This document shows positions 46,326-53,506 of a DNA stretch of 64,000 nucleotides, one piece after another (the first letter of the stretch is position 1; each line of letters starts with the position of its first letter). The DNA lies in assembly GCF_018860155.1 (NCBI RefSeq), contig NZ_JAHKNI010000004.1, positions 62,001-126,000 of the forward strand. The letters are read 5' to 3'. Made by a program: the position numbers and the translations under genes. The notes under the pieces are model-generated. The model was not told the DNA's origin. It made no database searches and saw only the letters and a program-made list of their open reading frames with translations. Source of the stretch: Nocardia albiluteola. Lineage in GTDB: Bacteria > Actinomycetota > Actinomycetes > Mycobacteriales > Mycobacteriaceae.

Positions 46326-46648
46326 GATCGGACCTCCGGATTCTCGGGTGGTTGTGTGGCGCGGGGATCGTCCAGGCCCGCCTGTGCCGCGGCGCGCGCG
46401 AAGCCGTCGCCGAACTCCTCGTTCAGCACGCCCAGATGTTCGAACTCGGCGAGGGTGCGCAGGGCGGACTGCTCGTCGAGGCGCTGGAGCGCGAAGCCGA
46501 CATGGACGATGACGTAATCGCCGGGCGCAATGTCGGGGATGTACTGCACGCACACGTCCTTGTGCACACCGCCGAAGTCGACGACGGACATCATCGTGCC
46601 GTCGCGCTCGTGCAGGCTGAGTACCTTTCCCGGGACCGCTAGACACAT
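46322..46648 (-). CDS. hypC: hydrogenase maturation chaperone HypC
   Basis: A 108-residue HypC/HupF chaperone with the N-terminal MCLAVPGKV motif whose Cys 2 binds the iron centre. HypC carries Fe(CN)2CO from HypD to the large-subunit precursor. It is longer than usual because of a C-terminal acidic tail (residues about 80-108). It overlaps hypD by four bases and follows hypF with a 16-bp gap. A second hypC-like gene lies at 49043. Confidence 0.95.
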   Translation of the reverse strand: MCLAVPGKVLSLHERDGTMMSVVDFGGVHKDVCVQYIPDIAPGDYVIVHVGFALQRLDEQSALRTLAEFEHLGVLNEEFGDGFARAAAQAGLDDPRATQPPENPEVRS

Positions 46649-46664
46649 GTCGTACTCCTTCCGC

Positions 46665-49046
46665 TCAGCTCGCCCCGGCGGCGAGCAGCTGACCGAACGC
46701 GAGGCCGCCGTCGTTGGGCGGCAGTCGGTGATGGCTCAGGACGGTGAAGCCGTTGTCGTGCAACAACCTCCGCGTGGCGCTCAGCAGCAGCGCATTCTGG
46801 AACACGCCACCGGCCAGGGCCACGGTCGTGTCCGGCGGCGCGGCGCGCACCGCGATGTCGAGCACGAGGTGCGCCACCGCGTCGTGGAATCGGGCCCCGA
46901 TCGCGGCGGGCGAAATCCCCTGCCGCGCATCGGCGATGACCGCCGCAAGCACCGGCGCCGGATCAATCTCCGCGTTCTCGAGATCCTCCGGCAGCCCGAA
47001 TCGATAACGGGCGCCATCGGATTCAGCCGCCCGGGACAGGCCCTCCAGCTCGATCGCGGCCTGCGCCTCATAATCGACGGTGTGCCGCACCCCGGCCAGG
47101 GAGGCGACCGTGTCGAACAACCGGCCCATGCTCGAGGTGGGAACACAGCCGAATCCGGTCTCTAGTTGTCGTGCCAGTACCGTGCGTTCCGCCGGCGAGC
47201 AGGCCCGCACCGCGGCGATATCGTCGGACCATTCGATTCCGGCGGCCCACAGGTGCGCCAGCGCCATCCGGTACGGCCGGCGCACGGCGGCGTCGCCACC
47301 GGCCAGCGGTACGTATCGCAGATGCGCCAGGCGGCGGAACCCCTTGTACCCCGCGAGCAGCACCTCACCGCCCCAGATCGCGCCGTCGGGGCCGAAACCC
47401 GTGCCGTCGAAGGCGAATCCGAGCACCGAGACGTCAAGGTCGAGGCCGTGCTCGCCCATCACCGCGCAGATGTGGGCGTGGTGGTGCTGCACCAGGTGTA
47501 CCGGGAGCGCACCGGCATGGCGGCGGGCCCACTCGGTCGAGCGGTAGCGCGGATGCGCGTCCGCGGCGAACTGCACGGGATGCACCGCGGTGAGTTCCTC
47601 GAGGTGGTGTTCGGTCTCGGTGAAGGCGCGCAGGGTGGCCAGGTCGTCCATGTCGCCGACGTGCTGGCTCAGCCAGGCGTAGCGGCCCTGCGCCACCGCG
47701 CAGGTGTTCTTGAGGTCCGCTCCGACGGCAAGGGTCGCCGGAATCGCCATGGGCAGTGTGAGAGGTAGGGGGGCGTAGCCGCGCGAGCGGCGGACCGGCA
47801 GCTCGAGCCCGTCCACCACGCGTATCACCGAATCGTCGCAGGGCACCAGGATGCGGCGGTCGTGGGACAGGATGGCGTCGGCCAGCCCGCTCAGCCGGTC
47901 CCGGGCGTCGGCATCGTCGTAGCAGATCGGTTCGCCACCAAGGTTTCCCGAGGTCATCACCAGTGTCTGTGGACCGGGCGAATCGCCCGGCAGGCCGAAC
48001 AGCAGCAGATGGATCGGCGTATAGGCCAGCAGCACACCGAGATCGGGATTGCGCGGCGCGACGGCCTCGGCAGGGTAGGCGGTGTCGCGCCGGGGGAGCA
48101 GGACGATCGGGCGGGCGGATCCGGTCAGCAGCGCGGCTGCAGTATCGTCCACCTCGACGATCTCCCGCGCGGCATCGAGGCCCGGCACCATTACGGCGAA
48201 GGGCTTGTCGCCGCGGCGCTTTCGCCGGCGCAGCTCGGTGACGGCGGCGGAATTTCCGGCATCACAGGCCAGGTGATAGCCACCGATACCCTTGACCGCG
48301 AGAATTCCACCGCGGCGCAGCAGGTCCCGTGCGGCCGCAATCGGGTCGACGGCGAGCACGGCATCCGGCTTGCGTGGACCGGCCGAGCTCGAGTCGGATA
48401 TGCCTGCCCTGGAATCATCTGAAGCCGTGCCGTCCGTAGTGGGCTCGCGCTGTTCGGCAGCACCTATCTCCGAATAGCTCAGTGTGGGACCGCAATCGGG
48501 GCAGGCGATCGGCTGGGCGTGAAAGCGCCGGTCGCTCGGATCGGCGTATTCGCGGGCGCAGGCCGCGCACATGGGGAACTCCGCCATCGAGGTGCCGGAC
48601 CGGTCGTAGGGCAGCGTGGCGATGATGGTGAACCGGGGGCCGCAGTTGGTGCAGTTGACGAAGGGATGCCGATAGCGGCGGTTCGCCGGATCGCGCAGCT
48701 CGGCCTCGCAGTCGGCGCACAGGGCCACGTCGGGGGAGGCCAGGGTACGCCCGCCGCCGCGGGTGGTCTCGGCGATGTGGAATCCGGTGCCGCCGCGGAC
48801 CGGGATCTCGGCCTGCTCGACCGATTCGATGACCGCGAGCGGAGGCGGCCGGTTTCGCAGCCGCCGCGCGAATTCGTCGAGATCCGCTGGCGCACCCTCG
48901 ATCTCGATGAATACCCCGGAGCTGTCGTTGGATACCCGGCCGGACAGGGCGAGCTCAGCGGCGGTGGTGTAGACGAAGGGCCGCATGCCCACGCCCTGGA
49001 CCACGCCGCGGACGGTCAGGCGGCGGCGGATCCGGCCGGTGCTCAC
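46665..49046 (-). CDS. hypF: carbamoyltransferase HypF
   Basis: A 793-residue HypF, which makes the carbamoyl-AMP precursor of the CN ligands and loads it on HypE. Domains in order: acylphosphatase (VRGVVQGVGMRPFVY, residues 9-90), two zinc-finger units (CADCEAEL...NCTNCGPRF and CAACAREY...CPDCGPTL), YrdC-like domain (AVKGIGGYHLACDAGN), and Kae1-like transferase with VQHHHAHICAVMGEHG and FDGTGFGPDGAIWGGE. A ~45-residue Ser/Asp-rich insert sits between the zinc fingers and YrdC. The GTG start overlaps the upstream hypC-like stop as GTGA. Confidence 0.97.
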   Translation of the reverse strand: MSTGRIRRRLTVRGVVQGVGMRPFVYTTAAELALSGRVSNDSSGVFIEIEGAPADLDEFARRLRNRPPPLAVIESVEQAEIPVRGGTGFHIAETTRGGGRTLASPDVALCADCEAELRDPANRRYRHPFVNCTNCGPRFTIIATLPYDRSGTSMAEFPMCAACAREYADPSDRRFHAQPIACPDCGPTLSYSEIGAAEQREPTTDGTASDDSRAGISDSSSAGPRKPDAVLAVDPIAAARDLLRRGGILAVKGIGGYHLACDAGNSAAVTELRRRKRRGDKPFAVMVPGLDAAREIVEVDDTAAALLTGSARPIVLLPRRDTAYPAEAVAPRNPDLGVLLAYTPIHLLLFGLPGDSPGPQTLVMTSGNLGGEPICYDDADARDRLSGLADAILSHDRRILVPCDDSVIRVVDGLELPVRRSRGYAPLPLTLPMAIPATLAVGADLKNTCAVAQGRYAWLSQHVGDMDDLATLRAFTETEHHLEELTAVHPVQFAADAHPRYRSTEWARRHAGALPVHLVQHHHAHICAVMGEHGLDLDVSVLGFAFDGTGFGPDGAIWGGEVLLAGYKGFRRLAHLRYVPLAGGDAAVRRPYRMALAHLWAAGIEWSDDIAAVRACSPAERTVLARQLETGFGCVPTSSMGRLFDTVASLAGVRHTVDYEAQAAIELEGLSRAAESDGARYRFGLPEDLENAEIDPAPVLAAVIADARQGISPAAIGARFHDAVAHLVLDIAVRAAPPDTTVALAGGVFQNALLLSATRRLLHDNGFTVLSHHRLPPNDGGLAFGQLLAAGAS

Positions 49047-49285
49047 GGCTCCTCCCCGGAGCCGAGCAGCCGCAGTCCGGCCATCGCGGCGGCCGCGCCG
49101 TCCGCGTCGGTCTTCTCCACCGCCAGGCCCATGTGGATGATCACCCAGTCGCCGGGCCGTGCCGGATTCTCCTCCAGCAGACCGATATTCACCCGCCTCC
49201 GCTCACCGGAGACGTCGACCAGAGCGACCTGGTCGTGGTAGCCGTCGAGGATCTCCACGACCCGGCCCGGAATTCCGAGGCACAT
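49043..49285 (-). CDS. second HypC/HupF-family chaperone
   Basis: An 80-residue protein starting MCLGIPGRVVEILDGYHDQV and containing GLLEENPARPGDWVIIHMGL, a standard HypC fold with the essential Cys 2. It differs clearly from the other HypC (46322-46648). Two HypC-type proteins in one operon suggest a division of labour, as with HypC/HybG or HupK/HoxL in other bacteria: one may guide Fe insertion and the other protect the cofactor. It is coupled to hypF by GTGA overlap and lies three bases after the protease gene. Confidence 0.93.
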   Translation of the reverse strand: MCLGIPGRVVEILDGYHDQVALVDVSGERRRVNIGLLEENPARPGDWVIIHMGLAVEKTDADGAAAAMAGLRLLGSGEEP

Positions 49286-49288
49286 CGC

Positions 49289-49807
49289 TCACACCTCCTG
49301 TCGATCCAGCAGATCGGCCAGCACCGTTTCGATCGCGGCCACGGCGGGCGCGACCGCCGCCGCGACGGGGCCGCTGAGCCCGATGCCCTCGGCCACCGTT
49401 TCGACCTGGCAGCCCACGATCACGGTCGGCGGGACGACCCCGCCCAGCGTGCGCACGGCGGCGAAGACGGCCTCGGGATCCATCGCGTGCGCGTCGAGAC
49501 CGCCTGCGCGGCCGCCGCTGTCGGAGTTCGAACCGCTGTCCGTGCGGCTCGCCCCGGGTTCGGCGCGCAGGATCTCGATGGTTCCCGGCGTGCCCCGGCG
49601 GGGCAGCGCGTCCACCAGTACCAGCGCATCCCAGCCGTCGAGCAGGTCGTAGGCCAGGTGCATGCCGCGGATCCCGTAGTCGCGCACGCACACATCCGGT
49701 CCGGGGTCCGCGCGCAACCGCCGGACCACCTCGGATCCGAATCCGTCGTCGCCGAGAAAGATGTTGCCGATCCCGGCGACCAGCACGCGGCCGCTCATCC
49801 GCGTCAC
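49289..49807 (-). CDS. hydrogenase maturation protease
   Basis: A 172-residue HycI/HoxM-type endopeptidase that trims the C-terminus of the large subunit after nickel insertion. Family motif GIGNIFLGDDGFGSEVVRRL contains the Ni-sensing Asp/Glu, and DALVLVDALPR and IVGCQVETVAEGIGLSG follow; a second Asp/His set lies in MHLAYDLL. The residues 103-125 (DSGSNSDSGG) form a low-complexity loop. The GTG at 49807 overlaps the preceding small gene as GTGA; an ATG three codons later is a possible start. Confidence 0.93.
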   Translation of the reverse strand: MTRMSGRVLVAGIGNIFLGDDGFGSEVVRRLRADPGPDVCVRDYGIRGMHLAYDLLDGWDALVLVDALPRRGTPGTIEILRAEPGASRTDSGSNSDSGGRAGGLDAHAMDPEAVFAAVRTLGGVVPPTVIVGCQVETVAEGIGLSGPVAAAVAPAVAAIETVLADLLDRQEV

Positions 49808-49923
49808 ATGTGCCGAATCTTCAGGTAGCGCCGGAGATCCGGGATCGAGCGGATGCCGGCGGCTGCCACCGTCAGCACGATCACTGCGACGACGACGGTC
49901 GCGATAATTCCTACGGTTTCCAT
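49804..49923 (-). CDS. single-span membrane microprotein of the hydrogenase cluster (39 residues)
   Basis: Reads METVGIIATVVVAVIVLTVA then AAGIRSIPDLRRYLKIRHM. One hydrophobic helix (residues 4-23) is followed by a basic tail. I know such microproteins from actinobacterial hydrogenase clusters as DUF6893 small proteins; function is unproven. It could help anchor the hydrogenase at the membrane. The ATG at 49923 follows GAACACTCCGCC without a strong binding site, but the GTGA overlap with the protease gene supports it. It is easily missed by annotation. Confidence 0.82.
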   Translation of the reverse strand: METVGIIATVVVAVIVLTVAAAGIRSIPDLRRYLKIRHM

Positions 49924-49948
49924 GGCGGAGTGTTCCTTTCGTGGGTTC

Positions 49949-51289
49949 TCAGTACTGCGGGTGCGGGGCGTCCAGCGGCTCGATCTCGTCGGGGGCGAAA
50001 TACAGGTAGCGGCCGTACCATTCGTGCAGATCCGCGGCGGGATCGTCCTCGACGACCACGCCGATGTGCACCTCTCCGTCGACGTCCTCGTGCACGGTGA
50101 CCACCCGCGCGGTCCGTCCGGCGTAGAACAGGTCGTGCGCGTCGGCGCGCCGGGCCGGGTGCAGGCGTACCCGGCTGTCCTTGTGCACCAGCACACCGGC
50201 GATCGGCACGGCATCGGAGTCGGGTGCAACGGCGTTGTCGGCGAGCGGATCCCACCAATCGATGCCGTCGGGGACGGAGGGCAGCACCCGGGGACCACCC
50301 GCGGCGGGATCGCGCAGCACGCCATGCAGCTGCCGCATCTGCTCAGCAGTCATGGCCTCGCAACGGTCGATGATCTGCGCCGCACGCGGGTCGGTCGCCC
50401 GGGCCTGACGCTTCTCCTCGTCAGTCAGCGTCATCACGCGCAGGGTGAGGATCTCGTCGATCTCGGTCGAGTCGAACAGGGGAATCTCGCTCTGCTCGGC
50501 GATCTCCGGGTGGTCGTAGAGAATGATCGGCGAAATCAGCAGCAGCGCATGGGATCCAGCCGGGCCCGCGAGCACCGGGAAGCACCGATGCTGCGCGCAG
50601 GCCGCCGCTGCCGCGGCGGCGGCAGGTGGGGGGTCCAGCAGGGATACGAAAGCGCCGTCGGTGATCTCGGCGATCAGGTGCGCACCGATGAAGGAGTGCG
50701 CGATGGCATCGTCCCGGTCCGCGGCGGCCGGCCCGGTGTTCCGGGCGACGACGGTGCAACGCCGCATGCCGTCCACATCGTCGACGGTGAGCTCGAGCCG
50801 CCCTGCAAGTGACCTCCGCTCCCGCACTATTCGGCCGACGGGGTCGCCTGCCGGGATCTCCTCGGTCTCGCGGCCGCCGTCGACTTGCAAGTCGAAGGCG
50901 TTGTTGCACACTGCGATCGGACCGAGGACGATCTCCTGCTCGATCGCCTCGTCCCAGCTGAGCCACGATTGCCCGCCCACCGACATCTCGGTGACGGCCT
51001 GCCCGGCCGGGTCGATGATCGTGCGCCGCTGCAGCTGCAGGAATCGCACGGCCAGTGTGAGAGTGGCCGCGGGCTCCGCCTCGACGAGGAACTGTGCCGA
51101 GAGCCCGGAACCCTCGCCCAGGCCCGCCTCCTCGGCCCCGGGCGGGCCGAGCACCCCGAACTGCCAGCGGGACTGATTCTTTCGCGCGCTCGCCCGATAC
51201 GGGTAGAGCAGATATCCCTCGTACAGGACGGCATCGGCCACCGCGCGAGCCCCGGCCCACGCGCCCTGCCCGTATCCGGCCGCGCTCAC
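49949..51289 (-). CDS. hydrogenase-cluster accessory protein, 446 residues
   Basis: A soluble protein of unknown biochemical role that occurs with actinobacterial group 1h hydrogenases. Blocks: VADAVLYEGYLLYPYRASAR, NQSRWQFGVLGPP, SWDEAIEQEIVLGP, DAIAHSFIGAHLIAEITDGA, PVLAGPAGSHALLLISPIIL and a C-terminal ~65-residue part (DLHEWYGRYLYFAPDEIEPL). AGGAGG precedes the GTG at 51289 by seven bases, and the start overlaps the preceding gene's stop as GTGA. A chaperone or assembly scaffold role is likely from position and strict coupling. Confidence 0.85.
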   Translation of the reverse strand: MSAAGYGQGAWAGARAVADAVLYEGYLLYPYRASARKNQSRWQFGVLGPPGAEEAGLGEGSGLSAQFLVEAEPAATLTLAVRFLQLQRRTIIDPAGQAVTEMSVGGQSWLSWDEAIEQEIVLGPIAVCNNAFDLQVDGGRETEEIPAGDPVGRIVRERRSLAGRLELTVDDVDGMRRCTVVARNTGPAAADRDDAIAHSFIGAHLIAEITDGAFVSLLDPPPAAAAAAAACAQHRCFPVLAGPAGSHALLLISPIILYDHPEIAEQSEIPLFDSTEIDEILTLRVMTLTDEEKRQARATDPRAAQIIDRCEAMTAEQMRQLHGVLRDPAAGGPRVLPSVPDGIDWWDPLADNAVAPDSDAVPIAGVLVHKDSRVRLHPARRADAHDLFYAGRTARVVTVHEDVDGEVHIGVVVEDDPAADLHEWYGRYLYFAPDEIEPLDAPHPQY

Positions 51290-51930
51290 GGTCGTTCCTC
51301 CTGGTGAGCGGCCAGCAATGCGGCCACGGTCTCGTCGTAGCCGAGCAGGCCGTGCTGGGCCTTGAAGGCGGTGAGCTGCTCGAGCGTTTCGCGCGAGAGC
51401 CGCAGCCATCCGGTATTCGGGAAGTGCGCGGCCATCAGGTCCTGCCACACCGCGACGGGCATGTCGAACGGGTCGTTGCGATCCCAGGGCACCTGCTGGA
51501 CGGTGAATCCGCCGGCGCCCCTGCTGAATACCGTCCCGCTGAACAGGAATACGAGCGGCGCGGTGCCGGTCCGCAGCGCATGCATGTACTTGGAACCGGC
51601 CACCTCGAGGTCGTAGGTGCACGGCATCGGCAGGTCGATCTCGGCGCCGCCGTCGAAGCCGGGAACCATGGTGGCGCAGTGCATCCAAAGGAACGTGCGC
51701 TGGGTATCGTGCCAGCGCTCGCGCGGGCCGAACAGGTCCAGCAGGCCCGCGCCCTCCTCGTCGGAATAGGCCCTGCGGCGCGGTTCGATCCGGACCTGGG
51801 CACGTAATGCGATGGCGTGCACCGGCTCGTCGGTGACCGCGGCGATGCCCACTCGCGCGGAGAGCATCGGCGTCACCGCGTAAGGCTCGGGCCGGATCTC
51901 CAGCACCGCGAAGGTGACCGCGTCACTCAT
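51286..51930 (-). CDS. hydrogenase-cluster accessory protein (DUF6084-like)
   Basis: A 214-residue protein without signal or membrane helix. It starts MSDAVTFAVLEIRPEPYAVT and contains IALRAQVRIEPRRRAYSDEE, RTFLWMHCATMVPGFDGGAE and YDLEVAGSKYMHALRTGTAP. I recall this family as DUF6084, which is almost restricted to actinobacterial hydrogenase operons. It overlaps the stop of the upstream accessory gene by eight bases. Beta-sheet-rich pattern; no cofactor motif visible. Probably assembly-related. Confidence 0.85.
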   Translation of the reverse strand: MSDAVTFAVLEIRPEPYAVTPMLSARVGIAAVTDEPVHAIALRAQVRIEPRRRAYSDEEGAGLLDLFGPRERWHDTQRTFLWMHCATMVPGFDGGAEIDLPMPCTYDLEVAGSKYMHALRTGTAPLVFLFSGTVFSRGAGGFTVQQVPWDRNDPFDMPVAVWQDLMAAHFPNTGWLRLSRETLEQLTAFKAQHGLLGYDETVAALLAAHQEERP

Positions 51931-52561
51931 AGTCGCCCCTGCCCGGCCGGGCACGGGCCGCGGTGGCCGCGAAGAACTCGTCGAGGTAACGCCGGGCGTC
52001 CTGGCCGCCGTCGAATCCGCGCCACAGCAGCCGCATTCGCCCGACGAACTCGTAGCAGGCATCAATGGGCAGCAGCAGGCAGGCCCCCGCCGTGTCGCGG
52101 TCGGGGCGGCGGATCAGCAGCGCCTCCACATCGGGGGCGAGCGTGCCGAGCTCGGGATGCCGGTCCACGATCGCGCGCCAACGCTCCATCGGCAGTTCGG
52201 ATTCGGTGGCTCCGGCGGGCCCGGGATAGAACGCGACGGTGCGATCGAGCGTGGAATTGCGGAAGAAGAAGGCCAGGCCCACCGGGATTTCCAGCTCGTC
52301 CCATTCGGACGCGTCGATCACGACGCCGGGAAAGGCGAGATACCGGTCGGGCACCGCGCGATAGCGCAGCGCCGCGGCCTGATCGGTGAACAGTAGATAG
52401 CAGGCCCGGCACACGCAGAGCAGCTGCCTGCCTTCGGTATTCACCACGTGCTGGTGCTCTCCGGGAATCGCCTCCGCGCACATCTCGCACCGTTCGCCCG
52501 CGGGCGTCGGAGCGGGCTGCGTGTCCGCCAGCCGCCGCAGGATCCGGAACGAGGAATTCAT
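51923..52561 (-). CDS. hydrogenase-cluster accessory protein with zinc-ribbon (DUF5947-like)
   Basis: A 212-residue protein. Near the N-terminus two Cys pairs (RCEMCAEAIPGEHQHVVN and LCVCRACYLLF) form a zinc-ribbon or iron-sulfur site, followed by a conserved alpha/beta part (YLAFPGVVIDASEWDELEIP; VGLAFFFRNSTLDRTVAFYP). I know this family as DUF5947, found with actinobacterial [NiFe] hydrogenases. ATGA overlap with the NifU-like gene. A role in cluster or electron-transfer assembly is plausible but unproven. Confidence 0.87.
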   Translation of the reverse strand: MNSSFRILRRLADTQPAPTPAGERCEMCAEAIPGEHQHVVNTEGRQLLCVCRACYLLFTDQAAALRYRAVPDRYLAFPGVVIDASEWDELEIPVGLAFFFRNSTLDRTVAFYPGPAGATESELPMERWRAIVDRHPELGTLAPDVEALLIRRPDRDTAGACLLLPIDACYEFVGRMRLLWRGFDGGQDARRYLDEFFAATAARARPGRGDYE

Positions 52562-53475
52562 CCCGCCACCCCCGCGGGAACGGCCACCGACAGTTCGCCG
52601 TCGCGGACGAGAACGGGCAGCGGATCGAGGTGCCCGCTCCCATCGACCCTCGCCCCGGCGTGCACGGCGTCGTAGTGTGCCTGGCAGACCGGACAGCGCA
52701 GCACCGCGTCACCGACCGGGAATCCCATGCGGCGGTGCAGGACCGCGCCCGCGAGCGAGTTGTCGCACGCCGGGCAGTGGTCGCGGTAGACGTAGAGCTC
52801 GGTGCCGATGCGGCAGGCCAGCACGGCCTGCCCGGCGATGGAGAATCCGCCGACCTCGCCGGGGGACAGCCCTGCCAGTTCGGGGACCGCGATCCAGCTG
52901 CCGGTCCGCGGCGCGGCATCGCGCACGCGGGTGAACAGCGAATCGGCCGAGAACACGCTTGGGTCCGAATCCGGTTCGGCGGCAACCACTTCGATCGCCT
53001 CGATCTCGGGCGCCGCGGCGCGCACGGCCTCCTCGACGGCGAGCTCGAGCGTCACCGACGACGACGGGCAGGTACGGCAGCTCCCGGCCAGCGCCAGCCG
53101 CACCACCCCGTCCTCGACGCCGAGCAGGGTCACGTCGCCGCCGTGTGAGCCCAGGTACGGCCGCACGCTGTCGAGCGCGGCCCCCACCCGGGTGCGAACT
53201 CCCTGCGGGTGCAGGCCGTGCACGAGCAGCAGGCTCGCCACCAGATCGTCCGCGGCCAGCAGCTCGGCCGTGGGCTCGTCGAGCGCCGCGACGATCCGCG
53301 CCAGCCCCGCGCCGTACAGCTCGACCACCTCGTGGAGCAGCTGTTCGGCGCGGTCGCGGGCGGCGGTGCCGCCCGCGGCGCAGGCGTCCAGGAGCGTCTC
53401 GATCCGATCGCCGGCCTCGCGCCAGCGGTCGGGCGCTGCGGCGTCGTTCCGGTCGGCCGGGTGATCGTTCACCAT
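52558..53475 (-). CDS. NifU-like protein fused to a four-Cys ferredoxin/Rieske-like domain
   Basis: A 305-residue protein in two parts. Residues about 1-165 contain a NifU C-terminal-type domain with GSHGGDVTLLGVEDGVVRLA and the cluster site SCRTCPSS (C-x-x-C). Residues about 185-305 resemble a Rieske ferredoxin fold (GSWIAVPELAGLSPGEVGGF) but carry CPACDNSL and CPVCQAHYD, i.e. four Cys instead of the usual two Cys and two His. It lies directly upstream of the large-subunit stop side in transcription order and may carry electrons from the hydrogenase or insert its clusters. Confidence 0.9.
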   Translation of the reverse strand: MVNDHPADRNDAAAPDRWREAGDRIETLLDACAAGGTAARDRAEQLLHEVVELYGAGLARIVAALDEPTAELLAADDLVASLLLVHGLHPQGVRTRVGAALDSVRPYLGSHGGDVTLLGVEDGVVRLALAGSCRTCPSSSVTLELAVEEAVRAAAPEIEAIEVVAAEPDSDPSVFSADSLFTRVRDAAPRTGSWIAVPELAGLSPGEVGGFSIAGQAVLACRIGTELYVYRDHCPACDNSLAGAVLHRRMGFPVGDAVLRCPVCQAHYDAVHAGARVDGSGHLDPLPVLVRDGELSVAVPAGVAG

Positions 53476-53506
53476 GTACCTCTCCCGTCGCCGGGCCGAC
53501 CCGGGA

